Both the position numbers and the translations under genes were made by a program. The notes beneath the pieces were generated by a model. That model saw nothing but the letters and a program-made list of their open reading frames with translations. It did not search any database and was not told the origin of the DNA. DNA of 64,000 nt from Rhodoferax sp. (GTDB lineage Bacteria; Pseudomonadota; Gammaproteobacteria; Burkholderiales; Burkholderiaceae_C), in the NCBI RefSeq assembly GCF_013297935.1, contig NZ_JAAFIX010000013.1, positions 1 to 64,000 on the forward strand, written 5' to 3'. Shown in pieces: positions 15,902-26,076 of the stretch; the stretch's first letter is position 1; each line of letters opens with the position of its first letter.

Positions 15902-16579
15902 TTAGGCGACTGCCCTCTTCCGCATCCACACAATGCACCGCTCTGCATCCAACCCCGGCACAGACAGTTGTTCCACGTGAAACACGTCCACCGATGCAGG
16001 CAGCGCAGCCATCTCATCCGCAGGGTGCTTGCCCTTCATGCCCATCCACACGCCGTGCTCTGCCAAGGCTTTTTCAGACCAGGTGGTGAAATCCACCAGT
16101 GAAGCAAAAGCCCGCGAGCTCACCACATCGTAGGGCTCCGCCAAACTCTCTACCCGGGCATGAATGCCCCGCAGATTCGGCAACTTGAGCGTCACCGCCA
16201 CCTGCTGAATGAAGGCGGCCTTCTTGGCCACCGTGTCGACACAGTGCACCGTGATGTGCGGGCAGCAAATAGCGATCACGATGCCCGGCAAGCCCGCACC
16301 GGAACCCACATCCAGCAGACGCGGCTTGTCGCCACACAGACCGGCAGACTGCTGCGCCGCCAACTGCTTCTGCAACGGTGGGATGGCGGCCAGACTGTCA
16401 AACAAGTGGTGCGTCAGCATTTCGGCCGGGTCCCGCACGGCAGTCAGGTTGTAGACCTTGGTCCACTTCTGGATCAAGGCCATGTATTCCAGCAAAGCCG
16501 CAGACTGCTGCGACTCCAAGACCAGGCCTAGCGCAGCGCAAGCTTGCGCCAACTGATCAGCGTGCCCTGCCCCGCTCAT
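15902..16579 (-). CDS. rsmG: 16S rRNA (guanine527-N7)-methyltransferase RsmG
   Basis: 225 residues. It methylates G527 of 16S rRNA using SAM. The family signatures are present: [18 protein letters not shown], the motif [18 protein letters not shown], the [10 protein letters not shown] acidic strand and the [12 protein letters not shown] region. The start overlaps the mnmG stop by four bases, so translation is coupled. A perfect parS site lies inside the coding sequence near the 3' end (15969-15984), so those codons serve two functions. Confidence 0.97.
   Translation of the reverse strand: MSGAGHADQLAQACAALGLVLESQQSAALLEYMALIQKWTKVYNLTAVRDPAEMLTHHLFDSLAAIPPLQKQLAAQQSAGLCGDKPRLLDVGSGAGLPGIVIAICCPHITVHCVDTVAKKAAFIQQVAVTLKLPNLRGIHARVESLAEPYDVVSSRAFASLVDFTTWSEKALAEHGVWMGMKGKHPADEMAALPASVDVFHVEQLSVPGLDAERCIVWMRKRAVA
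15969..15984. promoter_or_regulatory. parS site inside rsmG
   Basis: TGTTCCACGTGAAACA matches the consensus TGTTNCACGTGAAACA completely. It lies in the last quarter of rsmG. Confidence 0.92.
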
Positions 16580-18633
16580 ACCGACTCCGCCTTCTCAACG
16601 AAGCCGCGGAAGTTGCCTTTTTTCAAGTGAATCATCAGCAAGGAAATAGTGGCGGGGGTGATGCCGGACAGGCGCGATGCCTGGCCCAGCGTCTCTGGTT
16701 TGAATTTGCTCAAGCGCTGGCGCGCCTCAATGCTCAGGGCCGTGACCTGCATGTAGTCCAGGTCTTCAGGCAAGCGCAGGTTCTCATAGTGGGCCGCGCG
16801 CTCCACCTCATCTTTCTGGCGGTCGATATAGCCGGAGTACTTGGCGGCAATCTCCACCTGCTCCACCACCGCCGCCACAAAGGCCGCCTCCGCCAGATCC
16901 GTGGTGGGCAGGCCGGATGTTTCACGTGAAACAGTGTCCAGCAAATCGCGGTTGGCGTATTTGCCGTGGTCCAAAGACATCAGGCCGCCGTAGCTCACAT
17001 TCGGTCTGCGCAACAAGTCGGCAAGGTTGTACTCATGCTCGATCGACTTGCCCAGCACCCGCTCGGATTCTTCAGCCGCCAGGTTGCGGGGGTTGACCCA
17101 GATGCTGCGCAGACGTTCTGTTTCACGTGAAACAGCGTCCCGCTTGCGGCAGAAAGCATCCCAACGGGCGTTATCCACCAACCCCAGCTCGCGACCTACT
17201 TCGGTCAAACGGGCATCGGCATTGTCTTCACGCAGCTGCAAGCGGAACTCCGCGCGGCTGGTGAACATGCGGTAAGGCTCGGTCACACCCTTGGTGATCA
17301 GGTCGTCGACCAGCACACCCAGATAAGCTTGGTCCCGGCCGGGCAACCAACTGTCGCCGCTGTAGCTGGCCGCACCGGCAGCGCTCAGCGCCACATCGCC
17401 GCCGCCCATGGCGCGTACTTGCAGCGCAGCGTTGATGCCGGCAAACATGCCTTGCGCCGCCGCCTCTTCATAGCCGGTGGTGCCGTTGATCTGCCCGGCA
17501 AAAAACAGCCCTCCAATCTGGCGTGTCTCAAAACTGCTCTTCAGGCTGCGCGGGTCAAAGTAGTCGTACTCGATGGCGTAACCGGGCCGCAAAATATGAG
17601 CGTTCTCCAAGCCGGCCATGCTGCGCACCAGGTCGTACTGAATGTCGAAAGGCAGGCTGGTGCTAATGCCGTTGGGGTAGTACTCGTGGGTCGTCAGGCC
17701 CTCGGGTTCCAGAAAAATCTGATGGCTGTCTTTGTCGGCGAAGCGGTTGATCTTGTCTTCCACGCTCGGGCAGTAGCGCGGGCCCACGCCCTCGATCTTG
17801 CCGGTGAACATGGGGCTGCGGTCGAAGCCGCTGCGAATGATGTCGTGCGTGCGCTCGTTGGTGTGGGTAATCCAGCATGGCACTTGTTGCGGGTGCATGG
17901 CCACATTGCCCATGAAGCTCACCACTGGCATCATATCGCTCATGCCACCGGGCACGCCGTCGCCGGGCTGGATGATGCACTTGCTGAAGTCAATGCTGCG
18001 GCCGTCAATGCGCGGCGGCGTGCCGGTCTTGAGGCGGCCTTGGGGCAGCTTCAGTTCTTTGAGTCGGGCAGACAGCGACACGGCAGGCGGGTCCCCTGCC
18101 CGTCCGGCGGCGTAGTTGTTCAGGCCCACATGGATCTTGCCGTCCAGAAAAGTACCCGCCGTCAGCACCACGGTCTTGCCGCGGAACTGAATGCCCACTT
18201 GGGTCACCGCGCCCACCACGCGGGCGCCGTCACCATCGCCCTCGACCATCAAGTCGTCCACCGCTTGTTGGAACAGCCACAGGTTGGGCTGGTTCTCCAG
18301 CATGCGGCGGATGGCGGCCTTGTAGAGCACGCGGTCAGCCTGCGCACGGGTCGCTCGCACCGCAGGCCCCTTGCTGCTGTTAAGAATGCGGAACTGAATA
18401 CCCGCCTCATCGGTGGCCAGCGCCATCGCGCCGCCCATGGCGTCGACCTCTTTCACCAGGTGGCCCTTGCCGATACCGCCGATGCTGGGGTTGCAACTCA
18501 TCTGCCCCAGGGTTTCGATGTTGTGGGAGAGCAGCAGGGTTTTGCTGCCCATGCGGGCAGCCGCGAGCGCAGCTTCGGTGCCGGCATGGCCGCCGCCGAC
18601 AACGATGACGTCGAATTCTTGTGGGTACAACAT
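16576..18633 (-). CDS. mnmG: tRNA uridine 5-carboxymethylaminomethyl modification enzyme MnmG (GidA)
   Basis: 685 residues from the ATG at 18633, where homologs begin ([20 protein letters not shown]); the longer frame adds 16 unlikely residues. MnmG, with MnmE, makes the cmnm5 modification of U34 in certain tRNAs. The FAD Rossmann motif [17 protein letters not shown], the [19 protein letters not shown] block, the [12 protein letters not shown] motif and the [16 protein letters not shown] block are all intact, and the C-terminal MnmE-binding helical domain is complete. rsmG overlaps its end. Two perfect parS sites lie within the C-terminal third. No strong ribosome site is visible. Confidence 0.97.
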   Translation of the reverse strand: MLYPQEFDVIVVGGGHAGTEAALAAARMGSKTLLLSHNIETLGQMSCNPSIGGIGKGHLVKEVDAMGGAMALATDEAGIQFRILNSSKGPAVRATRAQADRVLYKAAIRRMLENQPNLWLFQQAVDDLMVEGDGDGARVVGAVTQVGIQFRGKTVVLTAGTFLDGKIHVGLNNYAAGRAGDPPAVSLSARLKELKLPQGRLKTGTPPRIDGRSIDFSKCIIQPGDGVPGGMSDMMPVVSFMGNVAMHPQQVPCWITHTNERTHDIIRSGFDRSPMFTGKIEGVGPRYCPSVEDKINRFADKDSHQIFLEPEGLTTHEYYPNGISTSLPFDIQYDLVRSMAGLENAHILRPGYAIEYDYFDPRSLKSSFETRQIGGLFFAGQINGTTGYEEAAAQGMFAGINAALQVRAMGGGDVALSAAGAASYSGDSWLPGRDQAYLGVLVDDLITKGVTEPYRMFTSRAEFRLQLREDNADARLTEVGRELGLVDNARWDAFCRKRDAVSRETERLRSIWVNPRNLAAEESERVLGKSIEHEYNLADLLRRPNVSYGGLMSLDHGKYANRDLLDTVSRETSGLPTTDLAEAAFVAAVVEQVEIAAKYSGYIDRQKDEVERAAHYENLRLPEDLDYMQVTALSIEARQRLSKFKPETLGQASRLSGITPATISLLMIHLKKGNFRGFVEKAESV
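16918..16933. promoter_or_regulatory. parS site inside mnmG (1)
   Basis: TGTTTCACGTGAAACA is a perfect 16-base palindromic parS. It encodes part of a VSRET peptide on the minus strand. Confidence 0.95.
17119..17134. promoter_or_regulatory. parS site inside mnmG (2)
   Basis: A second perfect TGTTTCACGTGAAACA, 201 bases from the first, again encoding VSRET in the same frame. Confidence 0.95.
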
Positions 18634-18679
18634 GGCAAGGGGGCGCGGGGGCGGACCTCGGTGCGAGTCCGGCCGGCGC

Positions 18680-18724
18680 AAAAAGAAAGGGAGTTGCCTA
18701 TTTTAACGGCAGCTCCCCTTTTTG
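18680..18724 (-). terminator. Rho-independent terminator of the Crp/Fnr gene
   Basis: On the minus strand a stem GGGGAGCTGCC / GGCAACTCCC (one mismatch) is followed by TTTCTTTTT. It lies about 50 bases after the Crp/Fnr stop and upstream of mnmG. Confidence 0.7.
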
Positions 18725-18771
18725 CCGAGTGCGGGGACTTGGCCCTGCCCAACGGCGCGGGACCGAAGAAC

Positions 18772-19467
18772 TCAGGCCAGCGCACCCTCGCGCTTCAAGG
18801 CGTCGGGCTCCACGATATCGATGCGGCCATAGCCCAGCGCCAACACGCCTTGGCGAACAAAGTACTTCAGCTCCTTGGCCAGGGTCTGGCGGGTCACCCC
18901 GAGCATCATGGCCAGCTCCTCGTGCGACACCTGCACGCCCAGCCGGGTGTGAACCGACATGCTCATGTCACCCCGGGCCAGAGAGATCAGGCGTCGGGCC
19001 ACCCGCATCCGGATCGAGCGCAACATGGTGTCTTCCACCAGCCCGAAAAGACCCCGCACCCGCGCTGCCAGCAGGCGGCTGATGCCCTGCACAAACCCGA
19101 TGCGCTGCATGAGCGCCTGAAAGTCCTGCGGCGCCACCACCAGCAACGTGCCGGCCTGCAGGGCCGTGACATCGTGGGGACGCTGCTGCCCGTCGAGCAG
19201 GGTGGTTTCGCCGAACCAGGTGCCGGCCTCCAGTACCGACAAAATGCCCTCCCGCCCATCCTCACCCGAGGCAGACACGCGAAACACACCCTCCAGCACG
19301 CCATAAAACCCGCCGCTGAGCTCGCCACGGCGGTACACCACCTCTCCCGCCTGCACCTTCTGGGCCGAGGCGACCGCCAGCAATGCCTTGCGCTCCGCCA
19401 GTGGCAGACCTGCAAACCAGGGGTTGCACGACATTCTTTTTAAAAACTCTGTTTTGGAGTGTGTCAT
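18772..19467 (-). CDS. Crp/Fnr family transcriptional regulator
   Basis: 231 residues. The N-terminal cyclic-nucleotide-binding-type barrel shows YRRGELSGGFYGVLEGVFRV and GTWFGETTLLDG, without the N-terminal Cys cluster of FNR, so it does not look like an iron-sulfur oxygen sensor. The C-terminal HTH is SHEELAMMLGVTRQTLAKEL. The effector is unknown. It is divergent from the aldolase-oxidoreductase-GST genes, and a 16-base palindrome lies in the shared gap, which makes this operon its likely target. Confidence 0.9.
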   Translation of the reverse strand: MTHSKTEFLKRMSCNPWFAGLPLAERKALLAVASAQKVQAGEVVYRRGELSGGFYGVLEGVFRVSASGEDGREGILSVLEAGTWFGETTLLDGQQRPHDVTALQAGTLLVVAPQDFQALMQRIGFVQGISRLLAARVRGLFGLVEDTMLRSIRMRVARRLISLARGDMSMSVHTRLGVQVSHEELAMMLGVTRQTLAKELKYFVRQGVLALGYGRIDIVEPDALKREGALA

Positions 19468-19495
19468 CCATTCCCCTACGGTAAATACCCTGAAT

Positions 19496-19511
19496 TGTTA
19501 ATTTTTTAACA
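19496..19511. promoter_or_regulatory. Palindromic operator candidate for the adjacent Crp/Fnr regulator
   Basis: TGTTAATTTTTTAACA is an exact inverted repeat (TGTTAA, 4-base centre, TTAACA), in the 99-base gap between the divergent regulator and class II aldolase genes. Size and spacing suit a Crp/Fnr dimer, although the half-site is not canonical FNR (TTGAT) or CRP (TGTGA). Confidence 0.6.
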
Positions 19512-19566
19512 GTTTATCAACCTCGATGCCAGTACGCTGAGACCAGTTTTAACCATGGAGGCAGTT

Positions 19567-20325
19567 ATGCCCGCAACATCCGTGCAATCACAGGTCAGCG
19601 AACAAGAGTGGCAACTCCGCCTGGACCTGGCCGCTTGCTACCGCCTTGTCGCGCACTACGGCTGGAGCGACCTGGTGTTCACCCACATCAGTGCGCGCAT
19701 CCCCGGCCCCGAGCATCACTTTCTCATCAACCCCTACGGGCTGATGTTTGACGAGATCACTGCGAGCAGTCTCGTCAAAGTCGATCAGCATTGCAATAAG
19801 CTGAATGACTCACCCCACCCCGTCAACCCGGCCGGTTTTGTCATTCATAGCGCCATCCACGAAGCGCGGGAAGACGCGGGCTGCGTGCTGCACACCCACA
19901 CCCGCGCCGGCGTGGCCGTGAGCGCGCAGCAGGCCGGCATATTGCCGCTGAGCCAGCAATCCACCTTCGTGCTGGCGTCGCTGGCGTACCACGACTACGA
20001 AGGCGTGGCTTTCCGTCCCGAAGAGAAGCCCCGTCTGCAAGCCGACCTCGGGCAGGCCAACTTCATGGTGCTGCGCAACCATGGCCTGCTGGTGGTGGGC
20101 AAAACCATTGCCGACGCCTTCTTGAGCATGTACACCTTCGAGGCCACCTGCCAGATCCAACTCGGTGCGCAGACCGGAGGCGGGGCGCTCACGCGTGTGG
20201 ACCCCCGCATCGTGAGCGGTGTGGCCGAGGCCATGCGCGTCCAAACCGGCGGGCTGGGCGGCGCCTTTGTCTGGCCTGCGCTGATTCGCAAACTCCAACG
20301 CATAGACCCCAGCTACCAGGATTGA
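19567..20325 (+). CDS. Class II aldolase/adducin family protein
   Basis: 252 residues from the ATG at 19567, chosen because GGAGG sits five bases upstream; an in-frame ATG at 19555 has no such site. Family members are zinc-dependent aldolases, epimerases or decarboxylases. Visible features are HYGWSDLVFTHISARIP, the zinc motif VLHTHTRAGVAVSA and a third His in LRNHGLLVVGKT. The substrate is unknown. The GMC oxidoreductase gene starts eight bases after its stop, followed by a glutathione transferase, so the three form one operon, possibly for a carbonyl or aromatic/lignin-type compound. Confidence 0.88.
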   Translation: MPATSVQSQVSEQEWQLRLDLAACYRLVAHYGWSDLVFTHISARIPGPEHHFLINPYGLMFDEITASSLVKVDQHCNKLNDSPHPVNPAGFVIHSAIHEAREDAGCVLHTHTRAGVAVSAQQAGILPLSQQSTFVLASLAYHDYEGVAFRPEEKPRLQADLGQANFMVLRNHGLLVVGKTIADAFLSMYTFEATCQIQLGAQTGGGALTRVDPRIVSGVAEAMRVQTGGLGGAFVWPALIRKLQRIDPSYQD

Positions 20326-20333
20326 ACCCTTCC

Positions 20334-21971
20334 ATGACCCCTACTGAATTTGATTACATCGTCGTTGGCGGCGGCTCAGCCGGCTGCGTGCTGGCAGGCC
20401 GCCTGAGCGAAGACCCGGCCGTCACCGTCTGCCTGCTGGAAGCCGGCGGCCCCGACACCAGCGCTTTCATTCACGCGCCCCTGGGCTTCGCGGCCACCGC
20501 GCCCCTGGGCATCTTCAACTGGAACTACGAGAGCGTGCCCCAGCCCGGCCTGGGCGGGCGGCGCGGCTTCGCACCCCGCGGCAAAGTGCTCGGCGGCAGC
20601 AGCTCACTCAATGCCATGGTCTACACCCGTGGCAACGCGGCCGACTACGAGCGCTGGGCCGGCCAGGGCAACCCCGGCTGGAGCTACCAGGACGTGCTGC
20701 CCCTGTTCAAGCAATCAGAAAACAACCAATGTTTCGGCGCTACCGCATTGCGCGGTGTGGGCGGCCCCCTGAACGTGTGCTACTTGCGCAGCCCCAGCCC
20801 GCTAAACGAAGCGTTTTTGCAGGCCTGCGAAAGCCAGGGCCTGCCCCGCACGCCCGACTACAACGGCCTGCAACAGTGGGGCTGCGCGCCGGCCCAGGTC
20901 ACGCAAAAAGACGGCGAACGCTGGAGCGCCGCCAAAGGCTATGTGACCCCCCACCGGCAGCGCCCCAACCTCACCGTCATCACCCAGGCCCACACCCACA
21001 AGGTCGTGCTCGACGGCACCCACGGCGACCCGCGCGCCACCGGCGTGCACTACGACCACCAAGGCCGCACGCACGAACTGCGCGCCCGCCGCGAGGTGCT
21101 GCTGAGTGCCGGTGCCTTCGGCTCACCCCAGTTGCTGATGCTCTCGGGCGTCGGCCCGGCCGAGCACCTGCGCCACCACGGCATTCCGGTGCGGCACCCA
21201 CTGCCCGGCGTCGGGCAGAACCTGCAGGACCACGTCACCACCGTGCTCATTTACCGCACCCAGCACCAGCAGGAGACCCTGGGCTTTTCGCTCAAGGGTG
21301 CGCTCAACATGGTGAAGTCGGTGTTCGAGTGGCGCGCCAAGCGCACCGGCTGGATCACCACCAACGTGGCCGAATCCCAAGCCTTCATGAAAACTCGCCC
21401 CGATGTGGAAGTGCCCGACATTCAGCTCGCGTTTTGCACTGGCATCGTGGACGACCACACCCGCAAAGCCCACCTGGGCCACGGCTACACCCTGCACGTC
21501 ACGCTGATGCGCCCCAAGAGCCGCGGCAGCGTCACGCTGCAAAGCACCAAGCCGACCGACGCCCCCCTGATCGACCCGGCCTACCTGCAAGACCCTGACG
21601 ACCTCGACACCCTGGTGCGCGGCACCCAGATGGGCCTGGACATCATGGAGGCCGCCGCCCTGCAGCCCTACCGCGGCAAGATGCTCTACCCCGTAGAGCG
21701 CAACAACCGGGCCCAGATCGAACAGTTCCTGCGCGACCACTCCGACACCGAGTACCACCCCATAGGCACCTGCAAAATGGGACCGGCCAGCGACCCCATG
21801 GCTGTGGTGGACGCCGAGTTGCGGGTCCACGGTATTCGCGGGCTGCGGGTGGTGGACGCGTCCATCATGCCCGACCTGGTCACCGGCAACACCAACGCCC
21901 CCACCATCATGATTGCGGAAAAAGCCGTGCAGCACATCCGGGCCGACAAAGCCGCTAGCATGCAAGCCTGA
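20334..21971 (+). CDS. GMC-family FAD oxidoreductase (choline dehydrogenase-like)
   Basis: 545 residues from the ATG at 20334; the in-frame TTG at 20322 overlaps the aldolase stop. GMC flavoproteins oxidise alcohols. The FAD motif [20 protein letters not shown] is at the N-terminus, then the GMC signature 1 [20 protein letters not shown] and signature 2 [16 protein letters not shown]. The C-terminal active site [11 protein letters not shown] has the catalytic His, with the second His/Asn region [14 protein letters not shown]. No signal peptide is seen. It lies between the class II aldolase and the GST genes. Confidence 0.93.
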   Translation: MTPTEFDYIVVGGGSAGCVLAGRLSEDPAVTVCLLEAGGPDTSAFIHAPLGFAATAPLGIFNWNYESVPQPGLGGRRGFAPRGKVLGGSSSLNAMVYTRGNAADYERWAGQGNPGWSYQDVLPLFKQSENNQCFGATALRGVGGPLNVCYLRSPSPLNEAFLQACESQGLPRTPDYNGLQQWGCAPAQVTQKDGERWSAAKGYVTPHRQRPNLTVITQAHTHKVVLDGTHGDPRATGVHYDHQGRTHELRARREVLLSAGAFGSPQLLMLSGVGPAEHLRHHGIPVRHPLPGVGQNLQDHVTTVLIYRTQHQQETLGFSLKGALNMVKSVFEWRAKRTGWITTNVAESQAFMKTRPDVEVPDIQLAFCTGIVDDHTRKAHLGHGYTLHVTLMRPKSRGSVTLQSTKPTDAPLIDPAYLQDPDDLDTLVRGTQMGLDIMEAAALQPYRGKMLYPVERNNRAQIEQFLRDHSDTEYHPIGTCKMGPASDPMAVVDAELRVHGIRGLRVVDASIMPDLVTGNTNAPTIMIAEKAVQHIRADKAASMQA

Positions 21972-21989
21972 CCCAACCCGAGGACGTTT

Positions 21990-22598
21990 ATGAAGCTGTA
22001 CTACTCCCAAGGCGCCTGCTCGCTCTCCCCGCATATCGTGATGCACGAAGCCGGCCTGGCGTTTGAGGCCATTCCGGCCCCCACCAAGACCCACCAGTTG
22101 CCCGACGGCACCGACTTCTACACCATCAACCCGCTGGGCTATGTGCCCTACCTGACGCTGGACGACGGCCGCAGCCTGCACGAAGGCCCGGCCATCGTGC
22201 AGTACCTCGCCGACCTGGTGCCCGAGAAAAAGCTGGCCCCGGCCCACGGCACTTTTGAGCGCTACAAGCTGCAAGAGTGGCTCACTTTCATCGGCACCGA
22301 GCTGCACAAGGGCTTCAGCCCCTTGTTCAACCCCGCCGCGCCAGACGAAACCAAAGAGCAGGCCAAGCAAAACCTGGCCAAGCGCCTGGCGTGGGTAGAC
22401 AGCGAACTCGCCGGCAAAGACTACCTGCTGGGCGAACAATTCACCGTGGCCGACGCCTACCTGTTCACCGTGACCAACTGGGCTCGCATCGTGAAGGTGG
22501 ACTTGAGCAGCTTTGCCAACCTGCTGACCTACCGCACCCGCGTGGGCGAACGCCCCGGTGTGCAAGCCGCCATGCGCGCTGAAGGCTTGCTGAAGTAA
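21990..22598 (+). CDS. Glutathione S-transferase, beta class
   Basis: 202 residues. The thioredoxin-like N-terminal domain starts [20 protein letters not shown], with the Cys-Ser pair at residues 10-11 that marks bacterial beta-class enzymes, then [13 protein letters not shown] and the [11 protein letters not shown] glutathione-gamma-Glu contact. The helical C-terminal domain has the [12 protein letters not shown]-capping box. It begins 18 bases after the oxidoreductase and ends at a strong terminator, closing the operon. Confidence 0.93.
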   Translation: MKLYYSQGACSLSPHIVMHEAGLAFEAIPAPTKTHQLPDGTDFYTINPLGYVPYLTLDDGRSLHEGPAIVQYLADLVPEKKLAPAHGTFERYKLQEWLTFIGTELHKGFSPLFNPAAPDETKEQAKQNLAKRLAWVDSELAGKDYLLGEQFTVADAYLFTVTNWARIVKVDLSSFANLLTYRTRVGERPGVQAAMRAEGLLK

Positions 22599-22615
22599 AG
22601 CGCTGCAGCCCCATG

Positions 22616-22643
22616 CAAAAAGGGCCCGCGAGGGCCCTTTTTG
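22616..22643 (+). terminator. Rho-independent terminator after the GST gene
   Basis: AAAAAGGGCCC-GCGA-GGGCCCTTTTT, a perfect stem with flanking A and T runs. Confidence 0.9.
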
Positions 22644-22652
22644 CTATTGTTT

Positions 22653-22691
22653 TAGTAGCTAATTGCGCATACAAACAAAGGGCTACAAGGC
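22653..22691 (+). repeat. Dispersed intergenic repeat, copy 5
   Basis: TAGTAGCTAATTGCGCATAC then AAACAAAGGGCTACAAGGC. It overlaps the end of the MFS gene on the other strand. Confidence 0.6.
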
Positions 22692-23834
22692 TTTTTGACG
22701 TATAGCCAAGGCTGCCCCGAGCCACAGCGCCCCCGCCGAAAACACCAAGCCTCGTGCCAAGCCACCGGGGCCATCGGCAATCCAGCCGACCACGGTGGGG
22801 CCCACGATCTGGCCCGCAGCAAACACGGTCGTGAACGCGCTGATGCCCGCGGCCCAGGCCGTGGGCGGCAGGTTGTGCCGCACCAGCGCCGTGGTGGAGG
22901 CCACCACCGACAAAAACACCGCCCCGAACAACAAGCCGGAAGCCACCACCACCGGCCACCACGCGGTGAGCGCCGGCAGAATAATGGCCACCCCCAGCAG
23001 CGCATTGAGCGTAGCGAGTGGCCGGCCATCACGGTGCTTGTCGAGCAAACGCGCCCAGATGCGGCTGGACGCGATCACCGCTACCCCGAGCAGGGCATAA
23101 AACACGGTTACCGCGGTGGCCGATATGCCTTGCGCCCGCAACAAGGCCACCACAAAGGTCATGTAGCCGATGTAGCCCACGCCAAACAAGGTGTAGCCCG
23201 CCAGCCCGAAGCGGAAGTCCGACCAATGAAACTGTTGCGGTCCGCCGGCTGCCGCTTGCGCGGCCGGCAGCGCCCAGCGCGACATCACCCGCGCCGGCCA
23301 CACCAGCACAGCGGTGCACACCGCACAGGCCAGCGCCATCGCCCACCACGACCACTGCCAACCATGCGGCTGCGCCGCAAAGCGCTCCAGCAACCACGGC
23401 ACCAGCAAAGCACTCAGCACAATGCCCACGCCGGTCCCCCCGTAGTACATGCCCAGCAACAAGCCACTGTGCCGCGGGTACCTTGTGCCCAGCCGGGCCG
23501 CCAACAAGCCCCCGGCCACAAACACCAGCGCGCTGGCCACGCCGGCCAACAAGCGCTGCACCAGCAGGGTGTTCGCATCGGTAAAAAAGCCGCTCAAGGC
23601 CATGAAGACAGACGCCAGCAACGCACCACCCCACAGCAGATCGCCGGGCCCACGGCTGCGCAACAAGCGGGGGGTGAGCAGCGCGCCGATAAAGTAGCCC
23701 AGCGCGTTGGCCGTGTTCATGGCGCCGGCGAGGGTGTAGGTCCAGCCCAAGTCCGCGCGCATGGCCGGCAACAGCAGCCCGTAGGCGAAACGGGTGATGC
23801 CCAGTGACACCGCCGCACCCAGCGACAGTGCCAA
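22683..23834 (-). CDS. YbfB/YjiJ family MFS transporter
   Basis: About 383 residues and 12 hydrophobic segments. The opening ALSLGAAVSLGITRFAYGLL and LGWTYTLAGAMNTANALGYF are typical of the YbfB/YjiJ branch of the major facilitator superfamily. The substrate is unknown. The start is uncertain: the first usable codon in frame is a TTG at 23834, while the frame stays open upstream into the chemoreceptor gene without an ATG. The N-terminus may therefore begin a few residues upstream at a rare start codon. Confidence 0.8.
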   Translation of the reverse strand: MALSLGAAVSLGITRFAYGLLLPAMRADLGWTYTLAGAMNTANALGYFIGALLTPRLLRSRGPGDLLWGGALLASVFMALSGFFTDANTLLVQRLLAGVASALVFVAGGLLAARLGTRYPRHSGLLLGMYYGGTGVGIVLSALLVPWLLERFAAQPHGWQWSWWAMALACAVCTAVLVWPARVMSRWALPAAQAAAGGPQQFHWSDFRFGLAGYTLFGVGYIGYMTFVVALLRAQGISATAVTVFYALLGVAVIASSRIWARLLDKHRDGRPLATLNALLGVAIILPALTAWWPVVVASGLLFGAVFLSVVASTTALVRHNLPPTAWAAGISAFTTVFAAGQIVGPTVVGWIADGPGGLARGLVFSAGALWLGAALAIRQKAL

Positions 23835-23905
23835 TGCCAGGCACCACGCCTGTGCGTCGATAGGGGGTTGCGCGGGCGCCTGGGGCGGCGCTTCGGGGCG
23901 CGCGC

Positions 23906-25480
23906 TCAGACTGCGCTGCCTTGCAGGCGGAACTGGCGCACCACCTGGGCCAAAGCATCGGCCTGCTCGCGCAGACCTTGGGCGGCGGCGGCGCTTTGCT
24001 CGACCAAGGCCGCGTTTTGTTGGGTGGCCTGGTCAATCAGGCCCACCGACTGGTTCACCTGCGCAATGCCGCTGGACTGCTCGGTGGAAGAGGATGAAAT
24101 CTCGCCAATGATCTCGCCCACGCGCTGCACACCGTCCACCATCTCCTTCATGGCGGCACCGGCTTCTTCCACCAGCTTCACCCCGCCATCGACCGCGTGC
24201 ACGCTGGTGCTGACCAGGCCTTTGATTTCTTGCGCGGCGGCGGCCGAGCGCTTGGCCAGCATGCGCACCTCAGAAGCCACCACGGCAAAGCCCCGCCCCT
24301 GCTCGCCGGCGCGGGCGGCCTCTACCGCCGCGTTCAGCGCCAGGATGTTGGTCTGGAAAGCAATGGAGTCAATCAGGCCGACGATGTCGTTGATCTTGCT
24401 GCTGCTGGCGGCAATCTCGTGCATGCTGCCCACCGCTTGCGTGACCACCTGGCCACCGCGGGCCGCCAGGGTAAAAGCCGAGTCGGACAACTGCCGCGCC
24501 GTCTGGGCCGCGTGGGCGGTTTGCTGCACGTTTTCGGTCAGCTCGGCCAAAGAGCCCACCGTGTCTTGCACGCTGCTGGCAGACTTTTCGGTGCGCTCCG
24601 ACAGGTCCTGGTTGCCTGAGGCGATTTGTTGGCTGGCCGTGGCCACGCTCTCGCTGGCGTTGCGCACCTGGAAGACCAGTGCGCTCAATCCGTCTTGCAT
24701 CGCTTTTTGTGCGTGCTGCAAATCCGCAACCTCGTCTTTGCCATGCACCTCGATGTGCTGTGACAAGTCACCCCCGGCAATGGCCTGAGCCAGCAAGCGA
24801 GCCCGCTCCAAGGGCTGGCAGATGGAGTTCATGTTGAGAATAGTGAGCGGCACCACCACCACGGTGGCCACCCCCAGCGCGGCAATAAAGAGCCACTGGA
24901 TCACGTCACTGACCTTGTGCTGCTCGTTGACAGCGGCATTGGCCTCATCCTGCAACACGTCTTCGAGCGACTTCATGCCTTTCATGACCTTGTCGATTTG
25001 GGCAAGTGCCTTTTGGCTCATGCGGTTGGCAATGGTGGCCGATTCGTAACCGCTGGACTTGAGCTGCCCCGCCACCGGCTCAAACAACTTGACGTATTCC
25101 TTCAGGTCGGCCTGCATTTGGCGCACCACCGGGTTGTCGGTGTCTTCCACGCCTTCCAGAAAGTGGTTGGTAATGCCCTCCACTTCCACAAGCTGCGACT
25201 TCCAGCGCGTGTAGGCTTTTTCCACCTCTTCCGGCTTTTCGTACTGGATGATCATGTCCTTCTCTGCCTCGCGCACCTTGCTCATGGCTGCCTGCAGGCG
25301 GCCCAGGTGCTGCATCTCGGCGAAGGAGTTGTCGAGAAAAGCGTCGCTCTGGTCCTGGATCTTGCCCATGCCCCACAAACCGCCGCCGCCCAGCATGAAC
25401 AGCAGCGCCAGCACCATTGCAATAGCGCCCAGCATGCGCAGCCGGATCGTGAATTGGCGCATCATGGTCATCATGGTCAT
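23906..25480 (-). CDS. Methyl-accepting chemotaxis protein
   Basis: 524 residues. There is one N-terminal membrane helix ([20 protein letters not shown]) after a short MTMMTMM start, a periplasmic four-helix-bundle-type sensor (about 36-190), a second helix ([19 protein letters not shown]), a HAMP segment and the signalling domain. The hairpin tip carries [20 protein letters not shown] and [11 protein letters not shown], the CheA/CheW contact. There is no C-terminal CheR pentapeptide. GAGGAA precedes the first ATG by eight bases. The ligand is unknown. No che genes are nearby. Confidence 0.93.
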   Translation of the reverse strand: MTMMTMMRQFTIRLRMLGAIAMVLALLFMLGGGGLWGMGKIQDQSDAFLDNSFAEMQHLGRLQAAMSKVREAEKDMIIQYEKPEEVEKAYTRWKSQLVEVEGITNHFLEGVEDTDNPVVRQMQADLKEYVKLFEPVAGQLKSSGYESATIANRMSQKALAQIDKVMKGMKSLEDVLQDEANAAVNEQHKVSDVIQWLFIAALGVATVVVVPLTILNMNSICQPLERARLLAQAIAGGDLSQHIEVHGKDEVADLQHAQKAMQDGLSALVFQVRNASESVATASQQIASGNQDLSERTEKSASSVQDTVGSLAELTENVQQTAHAAQTARQLSDSAFTLAARGGQVVTQAVGSMHEIAASSSKINDIVGLIDSIAFQTNILALNAAVEAARAGEQGRGFAVVASEVRMLAKRSAAAAQEIKGLVSTSVHAVDGGVKLVEEAGAAMKEMVDGVQRVGEIIGEISSSSTEQSSGIAQVNQSVGLIDQATQQNAALVEQSAAAAQGLREQADALAQVVRQFRLQGSAV

Positions 25481-25644
25481 GTCGTATTCCTCGGGTGGGC
25501 CGCAGCCAGTGTGCGGCCATTCTTTCAGAGTCTATGGGGGCTTACAAGTTGTAAACCAAGGCAAAACCCCTGTGTTGCCTGCCTTTTCAAACCAATACCC
25601 GCCCCGAGAATCGCACACGGCCAGCAAGCGCGTCTTGACTTGCG

Positions 25645-25983
25645 TCAGGCCTGCGCGCGAGGCGCCCACACCAACACGGCCATGCCCGCCAACGACAGGC
25701 CCGCACCCAGGTAATCCCAGCGGGTCGGGGCAATGCCGTCCATCCACCACAGCCACACCAGTGCCGTGGCCACGTACACCCCGCCATAGGCCGCATACAC
25801 CCGGCCGCTGGCCGCGGGGTGTAGGGTGAGCAGCCACACAAACAAGGCCAGCGATGCCGCCGCAGGCAGCAGCACCCAGGCAGGCGCGCGCTGCTGCAGC
25901 CACAGCCACGGCAGATAGCAACCCACAATTTCAGCCACGGCGGTGAGCAGGTAGAGGCCGGTCGTCGTCAACAAGTGTTTCAT
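25645..25983 (-). CDS. YnfA family (UPF0060) small membrane protein
   Basis: 112 residues from the ATG at 25983, giving four hydrophobic helices, the usual length for YnfA. Family markers include [18 protein letters not shown], the [16 protein letters not shown] segment and [17 protein letters not shown]. These are small transporters distantly related to SMR/DMT proteins, linked in some species to silver or arsenic tolerance. It is next to a copper efflux ATPase gene but with its own direction and repeat-filled gap, so shared control is not obvious. Confidence 0.9.
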   Translation of the reverse strand: MKHLLTTTGLYLLTAVAEIVGCYLPWLWLQQRAPAWVLLPAAASLALFVWLLTLHPAASGRVYAAYGGVYVATALVWLWWMDGIAPTRWDYLGAGLSLAGMAVLVWAPRAQA

Positions 25984-26008
25984 GCGCACTCCAGAATGCT
26001 CACATTTT

Positions 26009-26045
26009 AGGAGCTGCTTGCGCAATCAACACGAGGGCTAGAGGC
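26009..26045 (+). repeat. Dispersed intergenic repeat, copy 6
   Basis: AGGAGCTGCTTGCGCAATCA then ACACGAGGGCTAGAGGC, one of the best-preserved copies. It is located between copA and ynfA. Confidence 0.75.
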
Positions 26046-26076
26046 AGATTTGACTATAAATTGCCTCCGATGCAGC

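Noticed and set aside
15595-16089. Open frames through the inverted-repeat block
   Set aside because: Created by GC-rich repeats; no ribosome site; the rsmG end overlaps part of them.
17329-19443. Long open frame (over 700 codons) on the + strand
   Set aside because: It is antisense to mnmG and the Crp/Fnr gene; its composition is rich in His, Gln and Ala as expected for the reverse strand of a high-GC gene, and it has no family motif.
21123-22565. Open frame of 480 codons on the - strand
   Set aside because: Antisense of the GMC oxidoreductase and GST genes.
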